From positions 124,001-188,000 of the forward strand of contig NZ_MIJE01000011.1 of the NCBI RefSeq assembly GCF_001730225.1: 64,000 bases of DNA, given 5' to 3'. A model generated the notes under the pieces. That model worked only from the letters and a program-made list of their open reading frames with translations, ran no database searches and was not told the origin of the DNA. Numbering within the stretch: the stretch's first letter is position 1; each line of letters opens with the position of its first letter. Below, one piece after another: positions 17,394 to 26,415 of this stretch. The position numbers and the translations under genes are program-made. The DNA comes from Desulfuribacillus alkaliarsenatis. GTDB lineage: Bacteria > Bacillota > Bacilli > Desulfuribacillales > Desulfuribacillaceae.

Positions 17394-18308
17394 ATGAAAG
17401 CAAATAATAGAGTAAGGAATAAAGCAAAGAATAAAGCAAAGACAGTCGCGTTAGCCGTTACGGCAAGTTTAGTTGTAGTAGCTGCAACACCAGTAGCTCC
17501 AGCTTTTGCAATGACAGGCTCTGAAGGATTAGATAGAAGTGTTCAATACCAAGTAGAGTCAGCTAAGCCAGGAGGTGCAGGACAAGATGCAGTAATTCTG
17601 CCAGCGCCTATTATTGACCAGCAAGTAGATATCAAACGTGAGCTAATTGAGAATGGCTATGATCGACCTGTCTCGGATCGCCCTGCGCCAGATCGCCCAG
17701 TTACTAGTTTTGATGACGGCAACATTGGTTCTAACACCATTAACCAGATTCAAGACTATATCAAAGAAAATATAGACTACGAAATATTTGCTAGTCTGCA
17801 CATCGATTGGGACTTACATGCGAAAGGTGCTATTGTTCTAGCTTTTACAGAAGAACTAACGAAGGCCCAGCAAGCGGACATTTTAAACTTAGTTGATGAC
17901 CCTGATTTAGTTAAGTTTCGTGTAGTAGAATATAGTGAAAAAACCTTAAGAAGCAAACAATATGAAATTGATCAACAATGGGCAGCACTAGAAGCAGATG
18001 GTATTAAAGTGCGTACAACAGGCGTAAGTGTATATACAAATAAGGTAGAAGTTGCTATTGAACCATATAATGAGCAAACTAATGCCAAGGTTTATGAAAT
18101 GTTTGGTAGTGATATGGTGGAAGTAGTAGAAGGATTTGAAATACAGATTCTTGGAGCAGAGGAACCTACAATTGATGCAGATGTAGCAATTACAGCAGAG
18201 GCTGGAAATGATACGCTAAGAACAGTATCGGCAGAGGACGAAAAAGCAAAAGAAGGGTTTTTCCGGAGGATTATAAGCTTCTTTAAAAACTTATTTAGCA
18301 GTAAATAA
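17394..18308 (+). CDS. Secreted protein of unknown function
   Basis: The protein of about 304 residues starts with a lysine-rich n-region, a hydrophobic core (VALAVTASLVVVAA) and APAFA before the probable signal-peptidase I cleavage site. A short DRP-repeat linker (DRPVSDRPAPDRPV) follows near residues 90-105. Then comes an alpha/beta-looking region, and an amphipathic aromatic-basic tail (FFRRIISFFKNLFSSK) that could bind membranes. I recognise no domain. The frame extends 15 codons upstream to a GTG, but AGGGAG nine bases before the ATG at 17394 favours that start. Confidence 0.7.
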   Translation: MKANNRVRNKAKNKAKTVALAVTASLVVVAATPVAPAFAMTGSEGLDRSVQYQVESAKPGGAGQDAVILPAPIIDQQVDIKRELIENGYDRPVSDRPAPDRPVTSFDDGNIGSNTINQIQDYIKENIDYEIFASLHIDWDLHAKGAIVLAFTEELTKAQQADILNLVDDPDLVKFRVVEYSEKTLRSKQYEIDQQWAALEADGIKVRTTGVSVYTNKVEVAIEPYNEQTNAKVYEMFGSDMVEVVEGFEIQILGAEEPTIDADVAITAEAGNDTLRTVSAEDEKAKEGFFRRIISFFKNLFSSK

Positions 18309-18321
18309 TAAGTTGAATGTA

Positions 18322-18376
18322 AAAATGGGTGCGTGTTAATTACTTTTCTAGTAGTTAACTACACACCCATTTTGCT
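18322..18376. terminator. Bidirectional terminator between the secreted-protein gene and the hydrogenase operon
   Basis: AAAATGGGTGCGTGTTAA pairs with TTAACTACACACCCATTTT with few mismatches. T-rich flanks occur in both directions, serving two convergent transcripts. Confidence 0.8.
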
Positions 18377-18395
18377 TAAGTATTATATATTGTTA

Positions 18396-19607
18396 TCACT
18401 TATTGTTCGGGTTGAAATCTCTGGTGAAAATAGTTTCATGCTCTAATAAACTGTCGATTGTGTCAAAACCTAAGCGCTGCAATAGCTCAATTACATAAGG
18501 GTTATCAACAGGTGTAAGGAATTGCGCATCATTACCATAATTATTAACGTTCTTAGTGCTAACTTCCTTATCTAGGATTGACTTAGGACCACCAACACAG
18601 CCGCCGACACAGCCCATTCCCTCGATGAAATTGGCCTTGATGTTACCGTTTATTAAATCGTTTAATAATTCCTTACATTCTTTCACACCATTAGCTTGCT
18701 GTGCTACTAGAGGAATTTTCCTGTTTGGCCGTAGACGATCAAGTGTCCTTTGTACAGCTTCACTGACGCCACCAGTGCGGGCATATATTCTCCCTGCCAT
18801 AGATGAATGGTCTTTCAAATCCTCTTCTAGCTTTAATGGGTCAACCTCCACAGCATCAAAGATTTCCTGCATTTCCTGGAAGGTTAGTACGTAATCGACT
18901 GCATCACGTACATCTGGCTCCTTAGCTTCAGCTTTTTTTGCTAGACAAGGGCCGATAAAGACAGTCTTAGCCTCTGGGTACAGCTTCTTAATGGAACGAC
19001 CACAAGCTACCATTGGTGATACAGAAGGCGGCATATGGGGGACTAGCTGTCCGTGTATTCTACGAATCATTGCTATCCACATAGGACAGCAGCAGCTAGT
19101 AAGCATGAAATCCCTGTCATCTTTTATGTAGCGGTCAAACTCTAATGCTTCTTTAAGAGTTAAGATATCGGCAAACAGTGCAACTTCAATCATGCCAGCA
19201 AAACCGAGCTTTTTAAAAGCACTTCTTAATTTACCAGGGGTCATTTCTTCACTAAATTGACTAATGAAAGCAGGGGCAATCATAGCATATACAGGGGCGT
19301 CTGAATTATGTACTAGCTCAAAAACAGGTAAAATTTCTTTTTTATCTTTAAGCTTGCTACTTTTACATGACTCAATGCAATCTGGACAGCCCGTACAGCA
19401 TTCTTCATGAATTACTACGTTTCCTTTTTCATCCCTTGACATGGAATCGAAAAAGCATACTTTATCACAATTTTCTCTTTTCTCATCAGGGCACAGACAC
19501 TCTGCTAGCCTTAAAGCTGGTGGGTTTTTATCTGGATCAAACAAACAGTCTAGATGTCGACGACCTAAATCGGAAAGTCGATCGTTACCACGAATTTCAT
19601 TTGACAC
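18396..19607 (-). CDS. [FeFe]-hydrogenase-like iron-sulfur protein with atypical H-cluster motifs
   Basis: The 403-residue protein has an N-terminal cysteine-rich part (C37, C39, C47, C51, then C71-x2-C74-x2-C77-x3-C81) suited to two [4Fe-4S] clusters. A hydrogenase large-subunit domain follows. The three H-cluster loops are present but altered: TSCCCPMW at 170-177 for canonical TSCCPGW, GPCLAKKAE at 219-227 for MPCxxKxxE, and EGMGCVGGCVGG at 329-340 for ExMACxGGCxxG. All cluster-ligand cysteines are kept, so an H-cluster is plausible. The unusual L1 and the missing Met of MPC resemble sensory or uncharacterised groups rather than fast catalytic enzymes. It is the last gene of an operon with a ferritin-like protein and a PAS-PP2C phosphatase. 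Confidence 0.85.
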   Translation of the reverse strand: MSNEIRGNDRLSDLGRRHLDCLFDPDKNPPALRLAECLCPDEKRENCDKVCFFDSMSRDEKGNVVIHEECCTGCPDCIESCKSSKLKDKKEILPVFELVHNSDAPVYAMIAPAFISQFSEEMTPGKLRSAFKKLGFAGMIEVALFADILTLKEALEFDRYIKDDRDFMLTSCCCPMWIAMIRRIHGQLVPHMPPSVSPMVACGRSIKKLYPEAKTVFIGPCLAKKAEAKEPDVRDAVDYVLTFQEMQEIFDAVEVDPLKLEEDLKDHSSMAGRIYARTGGVSEAVQRTLDRLRPNRKIPLVAQQANGVKECKELLNDLINGNIKANFIEGMGCVGGCVGGPKSILDKEVSTKNVNNYGNDAQFLTPVDNPYVIELLQRLGFDTIDSLLEHETIFTRDFNPNNK

Positions 19608-19626
19608 AAATTACGCCTCCAATCTA

Positions 19627-19821
19627 TTATCTTTTTAGTCTTGATAGGGCTTCGTAACGCGACCGCAATACTTTTTCATGACTTTGCTCGTCTTTTACAA
19701 GCTGCTCAAAAAATTTCTTTAATAATGGATCTTCTGCCTTATCAGCAAGCTCCTGGTAATGCTTTTGAGCATTAACTTCATCTTCTATCGCTAGCTGTAT
19801 TCCATCTAAAATATCCTTCAT
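19627..19821 (-). CDS. Half-size ferritin-like/rubrerythrin-type protein
   Basis: About 64 residues form two predicted helices with carboxylate-bridge motifs: EDEVNAQKHY in the first and KDEQSHEKV in the second. This is one half of a rubrerythrin-type four-helix diiron site, so a homodimer would be needed to build the site. It may scavenge peroxide or oxygen near the hydrogenase-like protein encoded 19 bp downstream. Two ATGs are adjacent (19824 and 19821); GGAGG spacing favours the second. The family call is confident, the function inferred. Confidence 0.8.
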   Translation of the reverse strand: MKDILDGIQLAIEDEVNAQKHYQELADKAEDPLLKKFFEQLVKDEQSHEKVLRSRYEALSRLKR

Positions 19822-19836
19822 CATATCTCCTCCATT

Positions 19837-20976
19837 TTATTTAATTTTTCCCACAATAAATGTAACGTCGTCAGTAATTTTAGTAGTAGGAGAAAAGCTT
19901 ATAAAGTCCTTAGACAAAATCTGTACAATATCTTTAGGATGTCTATGAGTATTCGCAAGAAACAGTTTTTTCATTCGTTCCTCATAGTACTCGCCTGACG
20001 TCATCTGTTCAGGCATTCCATCTGTGCTAATTAGAAATGTCGTGTCATTTTTAAGAGGAACACTGTACTCGGGGTAGTTCATAATTTCTTTCGGAAGAGC
20101 TCCTGAAATTGGTAGCCCACCAGTTTCTAATTCAACTAGTGTACCGTCTTGGCAGGCCATTAAAGGCGGGTTTTGATAGCCAGCACTACAATAAACAAAC
20201 TCCTCGTTTTTTATATCGAAAATTCCTAGGAATACACATATAAAATAGTCTTCGGGGTATTGCTCTTTTAGATACTCAATTATAAAGTCATTGACGATTT
20301 CCTTAGGAGATAAAAACTGTCCCTCACTGTGCTTGTGTTCAAAGTATTGATTAATAGTCTCTTTAGCAAACAATGATATCATTGCGCTATCTAAACCGTG
20401 TCCAGACACATCACACAATAGCACAACATATTGTTCGAAAAAGTCATTTAGCATCCCATTATCTACTTGAAAGACATTGTAGAAATCCCCGCCTAATACT
20501 TCTGCAGGCTGATAATAGGCAGCAAAAGCGATATCATCAGTTTCGGGTAAGTTTTTAGGTAATGAGCGTTGATATATTTTTGAGGCTTTTTTCATTTCAA
20601 TTTTATATTTTTGTTGTAAATCTAGGTGAGATTGGCGATTTTCATTTCCATAAAAGTAAATCAATCCATCCTTATGAAAGAGCTGACCTGATAGAGGTAT
20701 GTTAATACCATCAATATTTCGAAAGAAAAATGTCTCTGTTGTTGCTGGGATAGCGTTTATATTACTTATATGGTTAGTAATGCGGGCCTGATCATTAATG
20801 GTTATTATGTCAGTAAAAGCTGTTCCCAGGATATCTTCACTTGGGACTCCTAAATATTGCTCCATAGTTTGGTTAATAAAAACAATTTGGCCGTTTGATT
20901 GGCATACTAAATAATGGTCATTTGTTTGCTGTGCAATAGTTTTATATATATTAAATAGTTGTTCATTATTGGACAT
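19837..20976 (-). CDS. PAS domain-PP2C (SpoIIE/RsbU-type) serine phosphatase
   Basis: The 379-residue protein has an N-terminal PAS domain (about residues 10-115; NGQIVFINQTMEQYLG). A short linker and a PP2C domain follow, with PAEVLGGDFYNVF, LLCDVSGHGLDSAM, STDGMPEQM and DDVTFIVG carrying the metal-binding aspartates. Such proteins dephosphorylate anti-anti-sigma factors in partner-switching cascades or other phosphoserine targets. No transmembrane segment is present, so the PAS domain probably senses a cytoplasmic signal. It is the first gene of the operon that continues into the ferritin-like gene (12 bp) and the hydrogenase-like gene. No anti-sigma or kinase gene is adjacent. Confidence 0.9.
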   Translation of the reverse strand: MSNNEQLFNIYKTIAQQTNDHYLVCQSNGQIVFINQTMEQYLGVPSEDILGTAFTDIITINDQARITNHISNINAIPATTETFFFRNIDGINIPLSGQLFHKDGLIYFYGNENRQSHLDLQQKYKIEMKKASKIYQRSLPKNLPETDDIAFAAYYQPAEVLGGDFYNVFQVDNGMLNDFFEQYVVLLCDVSGHGLDSAMISLFAKETINQYFEHKHSEGQFLSPKEIVNDFIIEYLKEQYPEDYFICVFLGIFDIKNEEFVYCSAGYQNPPLMACQDGTLVELETGGLPISGALPKEIMNYPEYSVPLKNDTTFLISTDGMPEQMTSGEYYEERMKKLFLANTHRHPKDIVQILSKDFISFSPTTKITDDVTFIVGKIK

Positions 20977-21023
20977 TAAGAATCACCTAAAAAAGAAATA
21001 AGTAGAGTAAGTACCATTACAAT

Positions 21024-21051
21024 ATTATCACACTGAAATATCTATGTACAA
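21024..21051 (-). promoter_or_regulatory. Candidate extended -10 promoter of the PAS-PP2C/hydrogenase-like operon
   Basis: On the minus strand, TTGTAC (21051-21046) and GATAAT (21029-21024) are 16 bp apart. TGT lies directly before the -10, making an extended -10 element. It lies about 50 bp before the phosphatase start. Confidence 0.55.
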
Positions 21052-21115
21052 TTGTAGACTTGTGAGCTTTAGTAATTGTTGAGAGCATGGTAAGATGGTT
21101 ATAGGAGGGATTTAG

Positions 21116-21454
21116 GTGGATAAAAACAAGCAAGATTGGAGCAAGGTTAGAGAACAAGGTAAATGGACGTATATACGTAAATATGGGGTTATTGGCTGGG
21201 GTATTCAAACGTTTATAATTTTTTATATTTTATTAAACTTAATTGAGCACGGACTAGACTACACAGAATATTTTAGCGGACCTTGGATAACAGAGATTAG
21301 CATATATTTGCTTGTGTTTATGCTTGGCGGAGCAGCATGGGGATATTGGATGTGGAGTTCTAATGAACGTAAGTATAAGCAGGGGAAATTAGGTGATAGT
21401 AACAGCGAATCTTCTCCTAAGAAAAATAGTGGCAAAAAAAGCAAGCGTAAATAA
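21116..21454 (+). CDS. Hypothetical small membrane protein
   Basis: The 112-residue protein has two hydrophobic segments (about residues 26-44 and 60-80) and a strongly basic, serine-rich C-terminus (KKNSGKKSKRK). No family is recognised. It starts with GTG six bases after AGGAGGG. The YaiI/YqxD-family gene follows after 36 bp, so they may be co-transcribed. Confidence 0.65.
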   Translation: MDKNKQDWSKVREQGKWTYIRKYGVIGWGIQTFIIFYILLNLIEHGLDYTEYFSGPWITEISIYLLVFMLGGAAWGYWMWSSNERKYKQGKLGDSNSESSPKKNSGKKSKRK

Positions 21455-21490
21455 TAGCCCGATTAAAGAACAATACAGGAGCTGTATTAC

Positions 21491-21949
21491 ATGAAGATAA
21501 TAGTTGACGCGGACGCATGTCCTAAAAAAGTTTTACAGATATGCTTTAGGGTAGCTAAGGAGTACGAGCTCGATGTTTGGACAATTGCAAGTATAAACCA
21601 TCATATAGAATCGGACCATCATATAACGGTGGATAGTGGTTCTCAGGAAGCAGATCTAAAAGTTATTAATGTAACCGAGAAAGGTGATATCGTAATTACC
21701 CAAGATTGGGGTCTGGCGTCGATTGTGCTTAGTAAGTCGGCAGTATGCTTAAGTCCAAGCGGTAGAGAATATTCACCAGAGAAAATAGATTTTATGATGG
21801 AGGAACGGGAATTAAAAGCTCGGCATCGTAGAGCAGGAGGAAGAACTAAAGGGCCGAAAAAAAGAAAAACAGAGGATGACAAGCTATTTGAACATAGCTT
21901 GCGAAGAGTAATTAATATAGCGGCAGCGGGCCATGAAGCAGGAAAGTAA
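21491..21949 (+). CDS. YaiI/YqxD family protein (UPF0178, DUF188)
   Basis: The 152-residue protein opens with [10 protein letters not shown], the hallmark of the YaiI/YqxD family, and continues with [22 protein letters not shown] and [14 protein letters not shown]. The conserved aspartates suggest a PIN-like nuclease fold, but no reaction is established. AGGAGC precedes the ATG. Length matches the family. Confidence 0.9.
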   Translation: MKIIVDADACPKKVLQICFRVAKEYELDVWTIASINHHIESDHHITVDSGSQEADLKVINVTEKGDIVITQDWGLASIVLSKSAVCLSPSGREYSPEKIDFMMEERELKARHRRAGGRTKGPKKRKTEDDKLFEHSLRRVINIAAAGHEAGK

Positions 21950-22015
21950 CCACATCACATAGAATAAACTATTAAAGCAATAGGTGAGAAATTATTTTCA
22001 CTATGGGGTGAAGTA

Positions 22016-24409
22016 ATGGGTGACTATGATTACAAAGGGTTTGGAATTCTTCGCAAGGCGTGGATTGTTGTCATGGTTTGGTCAATTATAGTTGCTGTTA
22101 GTCTGTTATGGAATTTATGGCATGCCAAGTCGAATGCTTATGAGATAGCAGAGAACACCCTGCGTATGAGTAGCACAAAAGATTTAACCTTTAGATACTG
22201 GGCTACGAATCATGGAGGAGTGTATGTGCCTGTAACAGGGGATACACCGGCTAGTCCTTACTTAAGTCATATCCATGAGCGAGACATAACAACCGAATCT
22301 GGTAGAGAACTCACCCTTGTAAATCCAGCATATATGATGCGCCAAGTTCATGAGCTTATCACTGATACCTATGGTATAAGAGGGCGCCTGGTTAGTCGCC
22401 AACCAGTTAATCCAATTAACTTAGCAGACGAATGGGAATTCGAGGCGCTAGCTGCAATGGAAGCTGGAATGGATGATGTTACTGCTGTAATAAACACAGA
22501 AGGTCAATCAACTATGCGCTATTTAAAGCCCTTTTATGTAGATGAGGGCTGTTTGTTGTGTCATGAGCACCAAGGGTATCAGGTGGGTGATTTGCGTGGT
22601 GGAATAAGTGCACAAACTTCATTAGAACCATACTTAGCTATGTATAGAGTAAACCGAAACAATATAGTAATAGGGCATGTGTTCGTGTTGGTTATAGGGA
22701 TTATAGGAGTATTATTGACTGCAAGCCGCTTAGAAAAAGCGACAAAAGTAGTTGTTAAAGCAGAAAGATATAAGACAATCGTTGAACACACAAACGATGC
22801 AATCTTTATGCATGATTTTAACGGAGTTATACTTGATTTAAACGACAAAGGAAGTAGCGTTCTTGGATATAGTCGAAAAGAGTTGATTGGAGAGCATCTA
22901 TCTAAACTAGTAAAGAAAGAAATAGAGGAGACTAGACATGAAAGAACAGAGAAAATCATAAATCTAGGAAGTCTAATTTTTGAGGGTATAGTAATCCACA
23001 AGAATGGCAAAGAAATTCCTGTGGAAATTAGTGCTAAGATGGTATCTAATCAAGGGAATGGTATTATACAAAGCTATGTTAGAGATATTAGTAAAAGGAA
23101 GAAGGTAGAGCAAGAATTGCTAGAAGCTAATAAAAAGCTTCAAGCGGCAATGATGGAATCTTGTAAACTAGCAGAAGCGGCTGAGAAGGCGAACCGAGCA
23201 AAAAGCGAGTTTCTAGCAAATATGAGTCATGAAATACGCACACCAATGAATGCAGTGCTTGGAATGACCGAATTGCTAGAAGAATATGCTACAGATAAAG
23301 AACAGCAAAAGTATATTGATATCCTCAAGAAAAATGGCGATAATCTTTTGAAAATAATAAACTCTATATTGGATTTATCAAAGATTGAATCTGGAAAGAT
23401 GGAATTAAATGTTGGAGAAACAGTGATTTGTGATGTGATTAAGGAAGTTGGGGCAACCTTTAAGCCGTTAGCTGCGAAGAAAGGACTTAACATTGATATA
23501 GAGCTTTCAAGATGTACACTTAATGAGTGTACGGTATTAGCAGACGAAGAAAAAATCCGACAGGTGTTAGTTAATTTTATTAGTAATGCCATTAAATTTA
23601 CTGAGCAAGGAGATATACTCCTGAAGTTCAAGATTATCGATAAAACACTTAGATTTTCTGTACAAGATTCAGGGATAGGGATATCTGAAGAAAAATTAGA
23701 GGATATATTCCATGCATTTAATCGAGGTGATGTATCGACAAAACAAACATATGGTGGCACAGGGCTAGGGTTAACTATCTCCAAAAAACTAGTGGAAATA
23801 ATGGGTGGTCAAATCTGGGTCGAAAGTGTGAAAGGTGCAGGCAGCACGTTTTACTTTGAAATACCATATGTACAAAGCGAGCAAACAAATGGATTAAATG
23901 GACAAGATCAAGCAAAAAAACATAACAAATTAAACAATTTTAATGGAGCAACAGAGGCAACAGAAGCAAGAGAAGTAACAGAAGAAGCAAAATTGAGGGT
24001 AGCACCTGAAGGTGATAGTTATTGTAAAAGGATGCTCTTAGTAGAGGACCATGAAGATAATCGAGCTTTGATTATGGCATACCTTAAGAAGGAACGGGTA
24101 TTAATAGATGTAGCTGTAAATGGACAGGAAGCAGTTGAAAAATATATAGCAGTTACCAGCGATTCACATGAAAAACCATATGATGCAATACTAATGGATA
24201 TGCAGATGCCAATTAAGGATGGCTATGAGGCAACTAAAGAGATAAGAGCATTGGAGAGGACACAGGGTGCAGCACCAGTTAAAATTATTGCACTTACAGC
24301 ATATGCACTTGCAGAGGATAAGCAGAAAAGCTTAGAGGCTGGTTGTGATGAACATGTAACAAAGCCTATTAAAAAGCAAGTGTTAATAGATTTAATAAAA
24401 AAGATATAA
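22016..24409 (+). CDS. Hybrid sensor histidine kinase with Tll0287-like c-heme domain
   Basis: The 797-residue membrane kinase has a transmembrane helix at about residues 14-33. An extracellular Tll0287-like (DUF3365) sensor containing C179-L-L-C182-H183 follows, a classical covalent heme c site. A second helix lies at about 216-237. Then come a PAS domain (about 248-365), HisKA with phosphorylatable H405 in MSHEIRTPMN, an ATPase domain (GIGISEEKL, GTGLGLTISKKL) and a C-terminal receiver domain (LLVEDHEDN ... ILMDMQMPIKDG). It probably senses redox state or a ligand such as NO or O2 at the outer face. No separate response regulator is adjacent, so output passes through its own receiver to an unlinked partner. 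Confidence 0.9.
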   Translation: MGDYDYKGFGILRKAWIVVMVWSIIVAVSLLWNLWHAKSNAYEIAENTLRMSSTKDLTFRYWATNHGGVYVPVTGDTPASPYLSHIHERDITTESGRELTLVNPAYMMRQVHELITDTYGIRGRLVSRQPVNPINLADEWEFEALAAMEAGMDDVTAVINTEGQSTMRYLKPFYVDEGCLLCHEHQGYQVGDLRGGISAQTSLEPYLAMYRVNRNNIVIGHVFVLVIGIIGVLLTASRLEKATKVVVKAERYKTIVEHTNDAIFMHDFNGVILDLNDKGSSVLGYSRKELIGEHLSKLVKKEIEETRHERTEKIINLGSLIFEGIVIHKNGKEIPVEISAKMVSNQGNGIIQSYVRDISKRKKVEQELLEANKKLQAAMMESCKLAEAAEKANRAKSEFLANMSHEIRTPMNAVLGMTELLEEYATDKEQQKYIDILKKNGDNLLKIINSILDLSKIESGKMELNVGETVICDVIKEVGATFKPLAAKKGLNIDIELSRCTLNECTVLADEEKIRQVLVNFISNAIKFTEQGDILLKFKIIDKTLRFSVQDSGIGISEEKLEDIFHAFNRGDVSTKQTYGGTGLGLTISKKLVEIMGGQIWVESVKGAGSTFYFEIPYVQSEQTNGLNGQDQAKKHNKLNNFNGATEATEAREVTEEAKLRVAPEGDSYCKRMLLVEDHEDNRALIMAYLKKERVLIDVAVNGQEAVEKYIAVTSDSHEKPYDAILMDMQMPIKDGYEATKEIRALERTQGAAPVKIIALTAYALAEDKQKSLEAGCDEHVTKPIKKQVLIDLIKKI

Positions 24410-24491
24410 GTAAAATGGTTGATTAAATTGGCTGAAAATGCAAAAATTAAAAGAAGCAATAAAGGAAATATGATAGATAAGGAGTGCTAAA

Positions 24492-24884
24492 ATGAGCTAC
24501 AAAATGCTTCATACATGTATTCGTGTAAAAGACTTAGAAAAATCTCTAGCGTTTTACCAAGGGGCATTAGGGCTAGTTGAAACCCGTAGAATTGATTACC
24601 CAGAATATAAGTTTACACTTGTATACCTAAGTGATGAATCAAAGGCATATGAATTAGAATTAACCTACAACTACAATCAAGAAGAGTCGTATGAAATTGG
24701 TAATGGTTTTAGTCACACGGCTGTTGAAACTAATGATTTAGAAGCATCTCACAAAAAACATCAGGATATGGGATACCAGGCAACTAAGCTTATGGGTCTA
24801 CCAGGGACAGAGCCGAGCTACTATTTTGTAACCGACCCTGATGGTTATCGTGTTGAAGTCATTAGGGCATCGAAAAAAAACTAG
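24492..24884 (+). CDS. gloA: Lactoylglutathione lyase-like glyoxalase I
   Basis: The 130-residue protein belongs to the vicinal oxygen chelate family. HTCIRVKDLEKSLAFY at the start, LELTYN, FSHTAVE and GYRVEVI supply the metal-ligand histidines and glutamates in GloA order. The enzyme isomerises the hemithioacetal of methylglyoxal and a thiol. Since Bacillota usually lack glutathione, another thiol is likely the cofactor (inference). AAGGAG precedes the ATG. It is monocistronic, with a terminator after it. Confidence 0.88.
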   Translation: MSYKMLHTCIRVKDLEKSLAFYQGALGLVETRRIDYPEYKFTLVYLSDESKAYELELTYNYNQEESYEIGNGFSHTAVETNDLEASHKKHQDMGYQATKLMGLPGTEPSYYFVTDPDGYRVEVIRASKKN

Positions 24885-24905
24885 TTGACAAAGCATAAAG
24901 ATGCG

Positions 24906-24955
24906 AAGAGGCTGCATGTTTGTTATTTCAGCAAACAATTAAGCAGTCTCTTTAT
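24906..24955 (+). terminator. Rho-independent terminator after the glyoxalase gene
   Basis: AAGAGGCTGC pairs with GCAGTCTCTT (one mismatch), with an inner TGTTTG/CAAACA stem, followed by TTTATG. Confidence 0.65.
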
Positions 24956-25157
24956 GTGTTATTAAAAACGTTAATAAAAAATTAATCTTTTATTAAGGCG
25001 TGATTAATGTTTTGATGAGAAAATCAATAAAGGATTAGAAAAAATTGATGTTTGCATGGGGAAGTTCATATATAATTATCGAATGTAATCACTAAAACAA
25101 TAATTATTTGCAATCATTTTTAAGGGATATTTACTACAGGAGAGGAAGGAATACTAA

Positions 25158-26405
25158 ATGGATTGGTTTTATAAAGATGGCAAGAAGTTTAAGGTGTTTT
25201 TATTAATAATCTTGTCAGCGATTTTATTATTTGGATGCGGAAGCGAAAGTGCATCTACGCAAAATGAGAATGAACAGTTAGAAGAAATTAAAAGAGTTAA
25301 AACTACACATGTTGAAGAGAGAGTTTTAGGAGAGCCGATTACGATTAGGGCAGATATACACCCGTTCGAAAGTGTTCAAGCCGTAGCAGAGATGTCTGGA
25401 AGAATCGTAAGTCTCTCCCACAAGGTCGGTGATGCATTAAGTAAGGGTCAGCCAGTAATATCTTTAGACGCCCAAGACATAGACCTACAGGTTAAGCGTG
25501 CCGATGTTAATATAGAAAGGCTAGAATTGCAGCTGCAGAAAGCAATAACTGACCAAAACCTTGCAATTAGCACACTACAAGGACAAATAAATACACTTAA
25601 AAACCAGTTAGATGTAGCTAATAAAGACTTAGAACGCAGACAGGAGCTATATAACCACCGAGCTATACCATTGGTAGAGCTGGAGGCAGCAGAAAACCAA
25701 GTTGAACGACTAAAGCTAGAAATGGATATTCTTGAAGAACAATTACTAGTAGCACAAAAGACAGATGCAATAGACTTACTACATATTCAGATTAAAGAAA
25801 CAGAAATTACATATGAAGAAGCAAACCGCCAACTGCAACGAACAATTATAGAATCACCGATTTCTGGTATTATCAGTGAATTACCTGTTCAATCTGGTGA
25901 AACAGTGAGTGCTGGGCAGCCCGTGTTTACAGTAGAGCAACATAATAGTTTATTAGTAAAAGCTGTAATTACGGAGAAGGACTTACCGATTGTTTATGAG
26001 AATAGACAGCTCACATTAATGGTACCAGTGCTTAATAAGGAAGTGGAAGCGAAAGTGAGCTACATATCACCTTCGGCTTCAGCTAATCAAAATGGATTTT
26101 TAGTAGAGTTTATAATAGATAATCAAGATAGAATGGTTAAGCCTGGAATGAATGCACAGCTACTATTAAGTGATGAACTCGCGGGTGCGACATTAATTGT
26201 TCCTGTAGGAGCTATACTTCAGGATAACGGCGATAAATATGTGTTCGTAATTGAAGGAAATACAGCTAAGAAACAAATTATCGTCACAGGTCGCGAGATG
26301 AGAGATGTTGTGGAAGTTATTGATGGCTTGGCTATAGGTGACCAGATAGTAAATGTAGGGCAAAACCTCTTAAACGATGGGGATACTGTCCAGGTAGTAG
26401 AATAG
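25158..26405 (+). CDS. RND efflux membrane-fusion lipoprotein
   Basis: The 415-residue adaptor has a lipoprotein signal peptide (LLFGCGSES, lipidated cysteine near residue 28). A first lipoyl half (SGRIVSLSHKVGDALSKGQPV) and a long coiled-coil hairpin (about residues 110-220) follow. The second lipoyl half (ESPISGIISELPVQSGETVSAGQPV) and beta-barrel and membrane-proximal domains complete the HlyD/AcrA order. It bridges the RND pump encoded 10 bp downstream to the exterior. No outer-membrane channel gene is present, as expected in a single-membrane cell. Confidence 0.93.
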   Translation: MDWFYKDGKKFKVFLLIILSAILLFGCGSESASTQNENEQLEEIKRVKTTHVEERVLGEPITIRADIHPFESVQAVAEMSGRIVSLSHKVGDALSKGQPVISLDAQDIDLQVKRADVNIERLELQLQKAITDQNLAISTLQGQINTLKNQLDVANKDLERRQELYNHRAIPLVELEAAENQVERLKLEMDILEEQLLVAQKTDAIDLLHIQIKETEITYEEANRQLQRTIIESPISGIISELPVQSGETVSAGQPVFTVEQHNSLLVKAVITEKDLPIVYENRQLTLMVPVLNKEVEAKVSYISPSASANQNGFLVEFIIDNQDRMVKPGMNAQLLLSDELAGATLIVPVGAILQDNGDKYVFVIEGNTAKKQIIVTGREMRDVVEVIDGLAIGDQIVNVGQNLLNDGDTVQVVE

Positions 26406-26415
26406 GGGGATTGCA

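Noticed and set aside
19837-20976. A full stressosome or sigma-B partner-switching module
   Set aside because: Only the PP2C phosphatase is found; no RsbV, RsbW or sigma factor gene lies beside it.
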